DNA of 64,000 nt from a virus, in the IMG/VR virus record IMGVR_UViG_3300042561_000402, positions 1 to 64,000 of that record; one strand, 5' to 3'. Position numbers and translations under genes: made by a program. Under the pieces are notes generated by a model. That model worked only from the letters and a program-made list of their open reading frames with translations, did not search any database and was not told where the DNA came from. Below are positions 9,700 to 16,498 of the stretch, piece after piece (within the stretch, counting starts at the first letter, position 1; every line of letters begins with the position of its first letter).

Positions 9700-9923
9700 T
9701 TTTTCTTTTTCTTAGTTTCTGCTTGATTGATGTATTTGGTAAACTGTTCAGCGCAATCTCTGGCCATCTCGATTTCTGATTCTGGGTCGAAGAAGTAACC
9801 GCCACGTTCAGCGTAGAGTATTTCCATCGGCATGGGCCTCCCCCTACGAAATCTTGGGCCGATAACGAATGGAGAAACGGAGTCTTCATTGATTACCGTA
9901 AGAACTACTTTGAATCGGGCCAT
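9696..9923 (-). CDS. small hypothetical protein
   Basis: I chose the ATG at 9923 (MARFKVVLTV); an ATG at 9932 would add three residues. The 75-residue protein has an N-terminal beta-like strand, a central RFRRGRP segment, and a C-terminal helix ending in a lysine run. It overlaps its neighbours on both sides by a few bases, as in a compact operon. Function unknown. Confidence 0.55.
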   Translation of the reverse strand: MARFKVVLTVINEDSVSPFVIGPRFRRGRPMPMEILYAERGGYFFDPESEIEMARDCAEQFTKYINQAETKKKKK

Positions 9924-10093
9924 GGTGTCCAATACTTAATCACACGTTCAAGGATATGTCCAATCCCGCTCCATCCATGGTGGGGGTGGTAATGACAGGC
10001 CCACTTCAATGGAGGGTTTGACTCATCGTTTTTGATAAGGTAGATTCCCTCTGCATCGGGCTTTGTATCATTGTAATCGTTCCAAGTAATCAT
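9905..10093 (-). CDS. DUF551-like small protein
   Basis: The likely start is the ATG at 10093. The 62-residue product has the pattern of the small phage DUF551 family: an early Trp (MITWNDYNDTKPDAEGIYL), a central HYHPHHGW segment and a Trp/Pro ending (KYWTPWPDSK). The family's function is unknown. A longer reading from 10192 would run across the divergent HNH gene and is unlikely. Its start codon is only 7 bp from the divergent HNH start at 10101. Confidence 0.6.
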   Translation of the reverse strand: MITWNDYNDTKPDAEGIYLIKNDESNPPLKWACHYHPHHGWSGIGHILERVIKYWTPWPDSK

Positions 10094-10100
10094 AGTAGGT

Positions 10101-10487
10101 ATGACAAGAAAAACTTCACTTCGTTCAAAAACTCCACTTAAACGCAGCGGAAGGTTGCGGAGCGCATCCCCCAAACGCCAACGTGAATACAATGAGTATG
10201 CAAAGGTAAAGAAAGCTTACTTGGCACTGCATCCCGTATGCGAGAAATGCAAGAAGGCGAAGAGTCAGGACATCCATCATAAGGCTGGCAGGGTTGGTCG
10301 CTACCTTTGTGACTACAGTCTGTTTGCCGCGCTTTGTCGGGGTTGCCATGATTGGTGCCATCAGAATGGGCGAGAAGCCCGCAAGCAAGGATGGATCATT
10401 GATACATTTCATGCTCTTCAAGATCCCTCTCCAGAACCTTCATCAGTTCAATCTCATAGCCAAAGTCAGGCTCATACTGCCGAATAA
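10101..10487 (+). CDS. HNH-type zinc endonuclease-like protein
   Basis: The 128-residue protein has a very basic N-terminus followed by an HNH/zinc-finger core: C47-x2-C50, H59-H60 (DIHHKAGR) and C79-x2-C82-H83. It ends in a Ser/Gln-rich tail. Small phage HNH proteins of this type act as nicking or packaging-associated nucleases or as mobile endonucleases. It is on the strand opposite to its neighbours and its 3' end overlaps the convergent lipoprotein gene by about 90 bp, so the tail may be partly constrained by that gene. Which HNH role applies cannot be told. Confidence 0.75.
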   Translation: MTRKTSLRSKTPLKRSGRLRSASPKRQREYNEYAKVKKAYLALHPVCEKCKKAKSQDIHHKAGRVGRYLCDYSLFAALCRGCHDWCHQNGREARKQGWIIDTFHALQDPSPEPSSVQSHSQSQAHTAE

Positions 10488-10686
10488 TTGGATTCCAGAC
10501 CCTGCCTTTGGGGGCTGTCCAGTTACGGAAGGCATCAACGGCATTGACCCAGCTAGTCTCCAAGGGTGCGTTCCACTCATGTTCTGGTGGGAAGTTCCAA
10601 GGATAGGGGCGTGGCGGATAAGAAACACAACCACTTGCAATAAGTAGTGCGATTACTATCCCTGTTCTTTGAAATCGTAAAACCAT
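10396..10686 (-). CDS. small Pro-rich lipoprotein, candidate outer-membrane spanin
   Basis: The 96-residue protein has a basic start, a hydrophobic stretch and a lipobox-like IASGC, putting the lipidated Cys at residue 20. The segment after it is Pro- and Trp-rich (SYPPRPYPWNFPPEHEW). Short Pro-rich lipoproteins are typical of phage outer-membrane spanins, but o-spanins usually overlap or adjoin their inner-membrane partner. Here a signal-peptide plus coiled-coil gene lies about 600 bp upstream in the same direction. The lipobox has Ala at -3, which is less common. A surface-exclusion lipoprotein is the alternative. Confidence 0.6.
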   Translation of the reverse strand: MVLRFQRTGIVIALLIASGCVSYPPRPYPWNFPPEHEWNAPLETSWVNAVDAFRNWTAPKGRVWNPIIRQYEPDFGYEIELMKVLERDLEEHEMYQ

Positions 10687-11306
10687 AGCTCCTCCTCGCT
10701 TTCGCTAACCCAACGGCTTCCTGTGCTTTCACAGCTAAATTCTTGGCTAAACACCTTCCAGTCGGGCTTCTTGGGAAACTTCTTGGCGATAAACGAGCCT
10801 CCGTCCATCCATAGCACACGGTTGTTGGGTTGTAAAAAATATTGACCACCTTCTCCTGCAAACACATGACCACACTTATGCCCTGCTGCCATCTCCCCAT
10901 AGCCAGAGGTATATTGCGGCCCCAAACACCAATCTAGCGTGAACATATACTTTGCCTCCTCAAAGCTTTTGTTTTTAAGCATGATGGATGCCGCCCTGTT
11001 CTTGCAGTAGTCCAAGATATTAACCGAGCAATAGTAGCTCATGGAGTCCCATAGCTGTATCCAGTCCAAGGGATAGAACGTTCCGCCAGTTTCATTGGTA
11101 TGTATGTAATGAATTGGAACTCTGGCATGTTGACTTCCGTATTCCGTCATTACACTGAACATTCCGCATCTCTGGGGGATAGAAGTATAGGCAAACACTT
11201 CTACCAGTTGCCTTGGGCGAGAGATCTCTGGCTCCAAATCGTAAAAGAACCCTTCATCTACAAAAGCAAAGAAGGTGGGAATGTTGACGTTGAGATAGTT
11301 GCTCAT
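10656..11306 (-). CDS. hypothetical protein, aromatic- and Cys-containing
   Basis: This 216-residue soluble protein is rich in aromatics and opens with FFAFVDEGFFYDLEPEI. A YGSQHARVP segment lies near residues 56-64. It overlaps the lipoprotein gene downstream by 31 bp and touches the signal-peptide gene upstream, so it is part of that operon. No family was identified with certainty. Confidence 0.65.
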   Translation of the reverse strand: MSNYLNVNIPTFFAFVDEGFFYDLEPEISRPRQLVEVFAYTSIPQRCGMFSVMTEYGSQHARVPIHYIHTNETGGTFYPLDWIQLWDSMSYYCSVNILDYCKNRAASIMLKNKSFEEAKYMFTLDWCLGPQYTSGYGEMAAGHKCGHVFAGEGGQYFLQPNNRVLWMDGGSFIAKKFPKKPDWKVFSQEFSCESTGSRWVSESEEELWFYDFKEQG

Positions 11307-11587
11307 TTGTTGGCAATTTCTTCAAGAAGCCTTGTTTGACGGCGAAGCTCGTAAAGTTGACGGCTGGCCGTGATCTCAGCACTCATGCGGGCATTTGACT
11401 CTGCCAACTCTGCATTGATGCGTTTTAACCTTGAAACATGTGTATTTTCCTTTGGTTTCGGACAGTCGATAGATGCGCTGATAACCTGTATCCGCCCCGA
11501 ATTCAAATCATAAACCGTACCCGAAAGGGTGCCGTCTTGTGCCTGAATATTAGCTGTTAGTAGTAATACTATTAGTAGTAGTTTCAT
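11303..11587 (-). CDS. exported coiled-coil protein, candidate inner-membrane spanin
   Basis: The ATG at 11587 gives a 94-residue protein with a hydrophobic N-terminus MKLLLIVLLLTANIQAQ, either a signal peptide or an anchor. A short beta-like part follows, and from residue 53 a charged coiled coil (RLKRINAELAESNARMSAE). A membrane anchor plus periplasmic coiled coil is the architecture of i-spanins. It lies upstream of the lipoprotein at 10396. A longer reading to 12070 is rejected because it enters the structured non-coding region. Confidence 0.6.
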   Translation of the reverse strand: MKLLLIVLLLTANIQAQDGTLSGTVYDLNSGRIQVISASIDCPKPKENTHVSRLKRINAELAESNARMSAEITASRQLYELRRQTRLLEEIANK

Positions 11588-12660
11588 AAAGAGATTGGAA
11601 GCGGGGTGGCGCGACTTCATCGACCCCCCGATCTTTGAAGCTTCCGCATTTTCATGCCGAGTCTCCCCGCCTCCAAAAGTAGCGGAATGCAGACGCTGGG
11701 CCACGGCTACATTCCTCGCATGAGCATCGGAGTTGACATTACCCATCCTGCTCCTGCTAGAAATAATTTGCTGGGGACGAGGATGCATCCACTTTTCAGC
11801 GCACGGGTTCCCATGGTTACGGCTCCAGTGGGGTGTAGATTTTAGCTCTACACGGGCGGATAAACCTTGAAGACCTCCCGACCACGGAGTCCACCATACG
11901 GTGGCTCCAGTATTACTACGCTGCCCAGCATTTTCCTCATCGTTTATTCCCGCGCCATGGAGACGCGCATCGAAACGTTCGGAATTGCGGGATTTCAGGT
12001 CGCTTGCCCCCGTATTCACAGTGGCACCCTCAATGCATCCCGCAAAGTTGTTCATAGATACATAGACCATAGCCCCTTCGGGGCGTTCAATGTTTTTTCT
12101 TCTTTTTTCTTTGGGGGTATTCGGCGGGCTAAAGCCGTGCGCCCGCCTATATAGCGGCTCTCTTTCGCTTGAACCCCGAACGCCGCCGTCATTGGATTAA
12201 TAATTCCTTGAGCTAGATCCGACCGATTGACCACACCTCGCCCCCGCAGGGGCAAAGGCATAGTCAAAATTGGATTCTCATTCCTATGAGTGAGTCCTCC
12301 GCTTTATTCCACAGATCACGATCTAGGCTCCGAAGCCGCTAATAGACCTTCAAACAATCGCAATCGACCTCCGAGGGTATTATCCCCCGCGCTTACCAGA
12401 GTTTCTCTGGATTCCCACGCCGCAATAAGATCAAGCAATGGGACGGATGGCTAACTGTGAGTACGGCGGTTTTACCCTTGCATACCTCGTCACAGGTTCT
12501 AGTGGCGTATGTCGCGCCCACTTTGCGCCGTCACTCGTCGTTGACAGCGCGACCCTACGAAATGTTCAAACAGGAGTCAATAAAAAAAGAAAAAGGGTGC
12601 GGCCCCGAAACAAAGTCAACGACATGACAGCGCATGGAACCGCACCCAGAACTATGCAAA
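11588..12660. ncRNA. candidate large structured non-coding RNA
   Basis: About 1.07 kb holds no convincing gene but many perfect hairpins: 11833-11853 (7 bp), 11886-11908 (9 bp with one bulge), 12072-12084 (5 bp), 12123-12147 (7 bp, GGCGGGC/GCCCGCC), 12240-12253 (5 bp), 12277-12290 (5 bp), 12396-12410 (6 bp) and 12595-12647 (8-bp closing stem GGGTGCGG/CCGCACCC). Open frames crossing it lack protein-like composition. Size, density of helices, phage context and a tRNA about 0.4 kb away recall the ornate GOLLD or ROOL RNA classes, but I could not match their conserved sequence. The sense strand is unresolved. A rapidly evolving non-coding spacer is the dull alternative. Confidence 0.5.
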
Positions 12661-12717
12661 CGAACGCCAAAATAACTAAGAGTGGCTACCCTGTCAACAA
12701 GAGAGTAAGATCTTTTT

Positions 12718-13020
12718 GTGGACAAAGAATCCTACAAAGCCTACTTGAACACCCCCTATTGGCGGGAAGTAAGCCGACTTGTGAAGAAGCGGTTCGGCTG
12801 GAGGTGTGGGGTTTGCAATAGCCCGCTAGAACTTCAGGCCCACCACCGCACCTACGAACACCGAGGGGACGAACTCAACCATCTGGATGATCTGATCTGC
12901 CTGTGCAAGATCTGCCACAAATTGTTCCACAAGGAACAAAGGAAGTCTAAGCCCCGCAAAAGAAGAGCGCGGCTCCCGAAGAAACCGCGCCAAACTTCGA
13001 CCACCCCAACTACTCGCTAA
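12718..13020 (+). CDS. HNH endonuclease-like protein (GTG start)
   Basis: The 100-residue protein has the compact HNH layout: C30-x2-C33, a QAHHRTYEHRG segment with H43-H44, an Asn at about 55, and CLCKICHKLFH holding C63-x2-C66 and H71. The C-terminus is strongly basic (RKRRARLPKKPR). Such proteins cut DNA with one metal and can be free-standing homing enzymes. The start is a GTG at 12718. It lies alone on the plus strand between the hairpin-rich region and a tRNA, a common place for mobile HNH genes. Confidence 0.75.
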   Translation: MDKESYKAYLNTPYWREVSRLVKKRFGWRCGVCNSPLELQAHHRTYEHRGDELNHLDDLICLCKICHKLFHKEQRKSKPRKRRARLPKKPRQTSTTPTTR

Positions 13021-13023
13021 GAG

Positions 13024-13043
13024 AAAGCCCCATGGGCTTTTGT
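13024..13043. terminator. short hairpin terminator candidate
   Basis: A perfect 7-bp stem AAAGCCC/GGGCTTT with a CAT loop lies just after the HNH stop codon and ends in a short T run. It is nearly symmetric, so it could end both the plus-strand HNH transcript and the minus-strand tRNA transcript. The T run is short, so strength is uncertain. Confidence 0.45.
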
Positions 13044-13068
13044 CATTGAGGTGGAACCTTTGCAAAGG

Positions 13069-13142
13069 TAGCGGGAGTGAGAATTGAACTCACATTACCC
13101 CAGCTTATGAGACTGGTTAGCCTACCAAGGCTTGTTCCCGCG
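13069..13142 (-). tRNA. tRNA-Met (CAT), initiator-like
   Basis: The minus strand folds as a tRNA. The acceptor stem has GCGGGA/TCCCGC as pairs 2-7. The D loop contains GG. The anticodon stem CCAGT/GCTGG holds loop CTCATAA with anticodon CAT, and the T arm is GTGAG/TTCAATT/CTCAC. Position 1 is C facing T72, a mismatch, and the D stem has A11-T24; both are hallmarks of bacterial initiator tRNA. The three consecutive G-C pairs of an initiator anticodon stem are absent. The discriminator is A and CC follows, but a full CCA is not encoded. Elongator Met or a lysidine-type Ile tRNA remain possible. Confidence 0.85.
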
Positions 13143-13158
13143 ATTTAAAAGAACTTGG

Positions 13159-13186
13159 TTGACGTATATTGAACAACAGCTAGGTT
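13159..13186 (+). promoter_or_regulatory. sigma70-like promoter candidate
   Basis: TTGACG and TAGGTT are separated by 16 bp, just upstream of the first gene of the long plus-strand region. Transcription would start near 13193, which favours the ATG at 13208 over the GTG at 13190 as the start of that gene. Confidence 0.35.
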
Positions 13187-13207
13187 TAAGTGTCAATATA
13201 TAATCAT

Positions 13208-13519
13208 ATGATCAACACATCTATTCTACCTACTGAAATTCAAGAAAACCCCGAAATTACCATTGGCGAACTGGCCGTAAAACACGGATCAAGCTACCAT
13301 GCCATGGCTTCGGCGTTGAAACGGACTGGCATTCGGGCGAGGCGCAAGAAGACCACCAAGAGACGTTTGTCCAGTGGTGGAAGGGCGTTCAAGATTCTGG
13401 GTTTTATTATGAACAACCCTGAAACCAACTTCACTGCCGTTGCTGAAGTATTCAATTGTACCCGCGAGTATGTGAGCCAGATTGAAGCCATCGCCCGCCA
13501 AGAAGGAATCATCAAATGA
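13208..13519 (+). CDS. helix-turn-helix protein, putative early regulator
   Basis: The 103-residue protein begins MINTSILPTEIQ. Two helix-turn-helix-like segments are visible: ITIGELAVKHGSSYHAMASALKRTGI (about 21-46) and NFTAVAEVFNCTREYVSQIEAIA (about 74-96). The second resembles a sigma-factor-like or MarR-like reader. As first gene of a long plus-strand operon it may regulate early transcription. A GTG at 13190 would add six residues. It overlaps the next gene by 4 bp. Confidence 0.65.
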   Translation: MINTSILPTEIQENPEITIGELAVKHGSSYHAMASALKRTGIRARRKKTTKRRLSSGGRAFKILGFIMNNPETNFTAVAEVFNCTREYVSQIEAIARQEGIIK

Positions 13520-13833
13520 AAACAAAAAAACTAAACAAAAAAGAACAGGTATTATGGGACGGAGCAATCCAATTAGCCAATAGTCCCAAAGAACTAATAA
13601 AGCTCTTCCAAGATGTTTCTGAATTATCTTGTAAAGCAAACGCAGAAAAAAATATGTGGGAAAGATGTGCGGAAAATCTCTACGAAGTAATGAAATCTGC
13701 TATTGAAAGCGGCGACTGGAAAGTTGATGGAGCCTGCGATCCAGACGTAGCGATGAAAGATTTCTTGAGCTTTAAACAAGGAAATCTTCCAGAATTGCGT
13801 TTTTGGGAACCAGAAATGGCGGAAGCGGTATGA
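13516..13833 (+). CDS. hypothetical helical protein
   Basis: This 105-residue, mostly helical protein starts with a basic MKTKKLNKKEQ and ends EPEMAEAV. The start overlaps the upstream regulator stop by 4 bp and its stop overlaps the next start (ATGA), so translation is coupled. No family was recognised. Confidence 0.6.
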   Translation: MKTKKLNKKEQVLWDGAIQLANSPKELIKLFQDVSELSCKANAEKNMWERCAENLYEVMKSAIESGDWKVDGACDPDVAMKDFLSFKQGNLPELRFWEPEMAEAV

Positions 13834-14003
13834 CTGTTGGACGAGTCTATTCCAACATCAACCCCGTCCATGCGGATGTGTTTGAAGTATTGTTACAGCA
13901 AAAAGAAAAGCAACTGGAGAAGGCCCGCCAAGCACTGATGATGTGCATTGCTCCTGACCCCGAAGCCGAAAGACTCAAAGAGGAAGTATTGCTTGAGCAA
14001 TGA
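13830..14003 (+). CDS. small helical hypothetical protein
   Basis: The 57-residue product (MTVGRVYSNINP start) is read from an ATG overlapping the previous stop as ATGA. Its second half is a charged amphipathic helix with heptad character (LLQQKEKQLEKARQALMM), suggesting a coiled coil. Function unknown. Confidence 0.55.
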   Translation: MTVGRVYSNINPVHADVFEVLLQQKEKQLEKARQALMMCIAPDPEAERLKEEVLLEQ

Positions 14004-14257
14004 ACACTGGTGGAACATATAACGGAAACGGAACAGATCTCATTTGCAAGTATTGCGGGCGACCAGTCCTTAAAGATATCGTGTGGGGAAATGCTGGAGC
14101 CTACCACCGCGAATGCACCGAACCACCGAAAACGCTGATGCAGGATATTATGAAACAGCACCAACCACCGAACTTCACCTATCCCTCACCAATCCCGTAT
14201 CAACATGAACCCAAGACTTGGACTAAGCAATTTGAAGGAAACATCTGCCACACATGA
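14000..14257 (+). CDS. small zinc-ribbon-like protein
   Basis: The 85-residue protein has C16-x2-C19 (CKYCGRP) and a later H-x3-C (YHREC), a plausible single zinc site, followed by a Pro-rich tail. It overlaps both neighbours by 4 bp, so it is an operon member. It may be a nucleic-acid-binding adaptor. Confidence 0.6.
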   Translation: MNTGGTYNGNGTDLICKYCGRPVLKDIVWGNAGAYHRECTEPPKTLMQDIMKQHQPPNFTYPSPIPYQHEPKTWTKQFEGNICHT

Positions 14258-14634
14258 AGGAAATCCCCGCAGGCTATGTGGAAGTAAGCAAAGGAGTCTA
14301 TGAGCGAATCGATACAATCCAACGAACCTTTCTTAACCGTAAGAGTGCCAGCAGTAACGCCAAGCCTAAACGCGCTGTTCGCAATGAACCACTGGCGAAG
14401 GGCGGCAGCAAAAAAGAAAATACAGGACGCATTCACATCCGCCTTACGGCAAGAAGGAAACGACTTATTGACCCAGACAATCTCGTTTTCAAATACTTCA
14501 TTGACTGCCTCCGCTATGCTGGAGCAATTCCAGATGACCGTGCGGAAGATGTCACTATTGAAACGAAGCAAGAAAAAACTCGTCAAAAAGAAGAGACGAT
14601 TATAGAGTTGTTCCGTGAATCAAAAGCAGTTTGA
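14254..14634 (+). CDS. RusA-like Holliday junction resolvase
   Basis: The 126-residue protein carries the RusA-type catalytic core in its second half: a beta strand IHIRLTARRK, then LIDPDNLVFKYFIDCLRYAG and IPDDRAEDV. The Asp residues of DPDN and DD are the metal ligands in RusA. Its N-terminal half (IPAGYVEVSKGVYERID) does not look like the RusA N-terminus, which instead appears in an overlapping frame starting at 14300. RusA enzymes resolve branched DNA before packaging. It overlaps both neighbouring genes. The reading frame is secure; whether a frameshifted form is made is open. Confidence 0.7.
   Translation: MKEIPAGYVEVSKGVYERIDTIQRTFLNRKSASSNAKPKRAVRNEPLAKGGSKKENTGRIHIRLTARRKRLIDPDNLVFKYFIDCLRYAGAIPDDRAEDVTIETKQEKTRQKEETIIELFRESKAV
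14300..14605 (+). CDS. overlapping frame with RusA N-terminal-like motif
   Basis: In the frame one base back from the RusA-like gene, an ATG at 14300 opens a 101-residue frame. It begins with a segment much like the start of RusA-family proteins: VRVPAVTPSLNALF, then MNHWRRAAAKKKIQ. Beyond about residue 50 the sequence looks like a shadow of the other frame. A heptamer A AAA AAG at 14410-14416 is in the correct phase for a -1 slip into the RusA-like frame. It could be a real overlapping gene, the front part of a frameshift product, or chance. Confidence 0.35.
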   Translation: MSESIQSNEPFLTVRVPAVTPSLNALFAMNHWRRAAAKKKIQDAFTSALRQEGNDLLTQTISFSNTSLTASAMLEQFQMTVRKMSLLKRSKKKLVKKKRRL

Positions 14635-14767
14635 TGATGATCTAAAAGTCGCCTACGATGACACGGGTGTTCTGATGCCATTTCCAGAACAAGAAGAAGG
14701 CTTTTGCGACAATCCTATCAGAAGGCTGTTTGAACAAGTTGAGGAAACCGATGTCGAAGAAGAGTGA
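14615..14767 (+). CDS. small acidic protein (GTG start)
   Basis: A GTG at 14615 opens a 50-residue acidic protein (MNQKQFDDDLKVAYDD start, ending VEETDVEEE) that fills the gap between the RusA-like gene and the zincin gene. It overlaps the former by 20 bp and its TGA overlaps the GTG of the latter as GTGA. Tight packing supports it as real; function unknown. Confidence 0.5.
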   Translation: MNQKQFDDDLKVAYDDTGVLMPFPEQEEGFCDNPIRRLFEQVEETDVEEE

Positions 14768-15342
14768 CGATGGATCAGGCAACAATCAACTTTCTGGGGC
14801 GGTCTATTCTTAAATACCGCCAATTCAAGCTTTCGTTTGTTCCTCAAAAGTATCTCATCACGGGCAAGGCCACCTCTGTGGGGTGGGCAGATGATAAAGA
14901 ACTTCGTATAGCCACCAAGCGGCCTGTATCCACATGGCTAGATGTTTTTGTCCATGAGACCTGTCACTTAGATCAACAACTCCAAAGACCTAAGTGGCAT
15001 GATGTCAGGGAGGATGCCCTTGGGAAGCTGGATGAATGGCTTGCTGGTAAGAAGGTAGACTATGTGGATAAATACATACGCCTCGTTGTTGAACTGGAGT
15101 GGGATTGTGAGAAGAGATCCATTCGAAAACTTGCCCGCAACAAACTACCCGTAGATCTTAAACGCTATGCACAAATGGCCAACGCCTACATCTTGGGCTA
15201 CCATTGGATGTTCAACAATCGCAAGTGGTGCAAGAAGAGCTACGAAACCACACGCATCTGGAGCCTGATGCCCGAAAAAATTATCCCTCTAAATACTGCG
15301 TTATTTCCCCCTAGCAAACTTACCGATCCGTACTATGATTGA
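14764..15342 (+). CDS. HExxH zinc metallopeptidase-like protein
   Basis: The 192-residue protein has an HExxH zincin motif (VFVHETCHLDQQ) with H64, E65 and H68 in a helix after a hydrophobic strand. Downstream Glu and Asp residues (HDVREDALGKLDEW, VVELEWDCEKRS) could give the third ligand. The start is a GTG at 14764 overlapping the previous stop; an ATG two codons later is possible. Its substrate is unknown. Standing among early genes, a role in altering a host protein is inference. Confidence 0.65.
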   Translation: MTMDQATINFLGRSILKYRQFKLSFVPQKYLITGKATSVGWADDKELRIATKRPVSTWLDVFVHETCHLDQQLQRPKWHDVREDALGKLDEWLAGKKVDYVDKYIRLVVELEWDCEKRSIRKLARNKLPVDLKRYAQMANAYILGYHWMFNNRKWCKKSYETTRIWSLMPEKIIPLNTALFPPSKLTDPYYD

Positions 15343-15604
15343 CCTAATGAATAACGGGCTCAATGGCAGTAGCGACTACATCCCATGTCCCGCCTGTTCA
15401 CAGCTTGATAAAATCAAGCAGCTACTTTCTGAATACCAGACATTTACAGGCGAAAGCCCAATCATCTCAATTGACCTACTAATTTCGGAAGTCAAGATGT
15501 GGAGAGCCAAAGACTCCTACGAGCGGAAACTTAAAACCTCCATGATATCTAATATGGTCAAGAGTATGGAAAAACAAGGACTCCAAATCGATGAAAACAA
15601 TTGA
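15335..15604 (+). CDS. hypothetical protein with CPAC pair
   Basis: This 89-residue protein has one CPAC pair near the N-terminus (YIPCPACSQLDKIKQLL) and is otherwise helical and charged. It overlaps the zincin gene upstream and the deaminase gene downstream. Function unknown. Confidence 0.6.
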   Translation: MIDLMNNGLNGSSDYIPCPACSQLDKIKQLLSEYQTFTGESPIISIDLLISEVKMWRAKDSYERKLKTSMISNMVKSMEKQGLQIDENN

Positions 15605-16037
15605 GTCCAAGTGGCAGGGGCGGTTTATCAAGTTGGCCGAGGAAGTCTCCACATGGAGTAAAGATCCATCGTCACAAGTTGGCGCTGTCATTGTCCGACC
15701 AGACCGAACCATAGCATCTGTGGGATTCAATGGCTTCCCAAGGGGTGTGGATGATAGCGAACACCGAATCACCAACAGAGAGGTTAAGCTTCTCTACACC
15801 ATCCACGCCGAGATGAATGCCATCCTATCGGCCAAAGAGCCATTAACAGGATATTCCCTTTTTGTCTGGCCATTCCAACCATGTGCCCATTGTGCGGCGT
15901 CTATCATTCAATCGGGAATCAAGGATGTGTATTGCCCATTCAATGCCCATTTGGATAGCTACGAGCGTTGGTCTGAATCTTTCAAAGCCGCCCTCCAGAT
16001 GTTTGACGAGGCCGATGTTAGGGTTATTTTCTCTTGA
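15591..16037 (+). CDS. deoxycytidylate (dCMP) deaminase
   Basis: The 148-residue protein converts dCMP to dUMP, feeding thymidylate synthesis. The zinc site is clear: H72-A-E74 (TIHAEMNAIL), with H72 as ligand and E74 as proton shuttle, and P97-C98-A-H-C101 (QPCAHCAASII). The KDPSSQVGAVIV opening is typical of the phage and host dCMP deaminase family. Length is normal. No thymidylate synthase was found in the window, so dUMP must be used by a gene outside it or by the host. Confidence 0.9.
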   Translation: MKTIESKWQGRFIKLAEEVSTWSKDPSSQVGAVIVRPDRTIASVGFNGFPRGVDDSEHRITNREVKLLYTIHAEMNAILSAKEPLTGYSLFVWPFQPCAHCAASIIQSGIKDVYCPFNAHLDSYERWSESFKAALQMFDEADVRVIFS

Positions 16038-16075
16038 CATTGAACGAGTTCCGACATTAAGTGTCTTACTTAACT

Positions 16076-16291
16076 ATGAGCAATGGGCTTACAAGAGTCT
16101 TTGAGTGGTTTAGCGGATGGAGAGAATACTCTCAATTTGAACATGACCATGAGGGCTACATTACTGTTGAGCGAGTCGGAGAACACGGGTCTGCAATGTT
16201 TCTTTGGAGGGTTGACAAAGATCCCGTTCACCTCGATTGTATGTACATGGACGGGAAAACTTTCGTCCGATTCAGCAACAACCACCATTAA
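16076..16291 (+). CDS. small hypothetical protein
   Basis: From the ATG at 16076, the 71-residue product is aromatic-rich with alternating strands (FEWFSGWREYSQFEHD, AMFLWRVDKDPVHLD). The upstream in-frame ATG at 16061 is less likely, since MSNGL matches the usual start spacing. Function unknown. Confidence 0.55.
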   Translation: MSNGLTRVFEWFSGWREYSQFEHDHEGYITVERVGEHGSAMFLWRVDKDPVHLDCMYMDGKTFVRFSNNHH

Positions 16292-16294
16292 TTT

Positions 16295-16495
16295 ATGGAA
16301 GAAAACAAAAACCAACAACGACTACAAATCGCCACGCAAATTGCCCAAGGGCTTCTTGCTTCACAAAATCCCGAAAAAGGATGGAACCTTGATACTCTTT
16401 CCATTCTGGCACTTAAAATTGCAGACAATCTTGTGCATTTTAACGAAATGGAAAAGCTCCCAGAGCTTATCACTGCTGGCAAAAAAGAAGAGTAA
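16295..16495 (+). CDS. small helical hypothetical protein
   Basis: This 66-residue protein is almost entirely helical and polar (QRLQIATQIAQGLLASQNPEK), ending GKKEE. It starts 3 bp after the previous stop. No recognisable family. Confidence 0.55.
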   Translation: MEENKNQQRLQIATQIAQGLLASQNPEKGWNLDTLSILALKIADNLVHFNEMEKLPELITAGKKEE

Positions 16496-16498
16496 TTT

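Noticed and set aside
11588-12070. N-terminal extension of the exported coiled-coil gene to 12070
   Set aside because: The extension has no protein-like character and runs through several perfect hairpins; the ATG at 11587 starts a proper signal peptide.
12052-12267. 71-residue minus-strand frame in the hairpin-rich region
   Set aside because: It spans two perfect G/C-rich hairpins (12072-12084 and 12123-12147) and lacks a ribosome-binding site; more likely part of a structured RNA.
11588-12660. Group I or II intron, tmRNA or RNase P RNA in the hairpin-rich region
   Set aside because: No domain V-like hairpin, no tRNA-like end and no RNase P core sequence was found on either strand.
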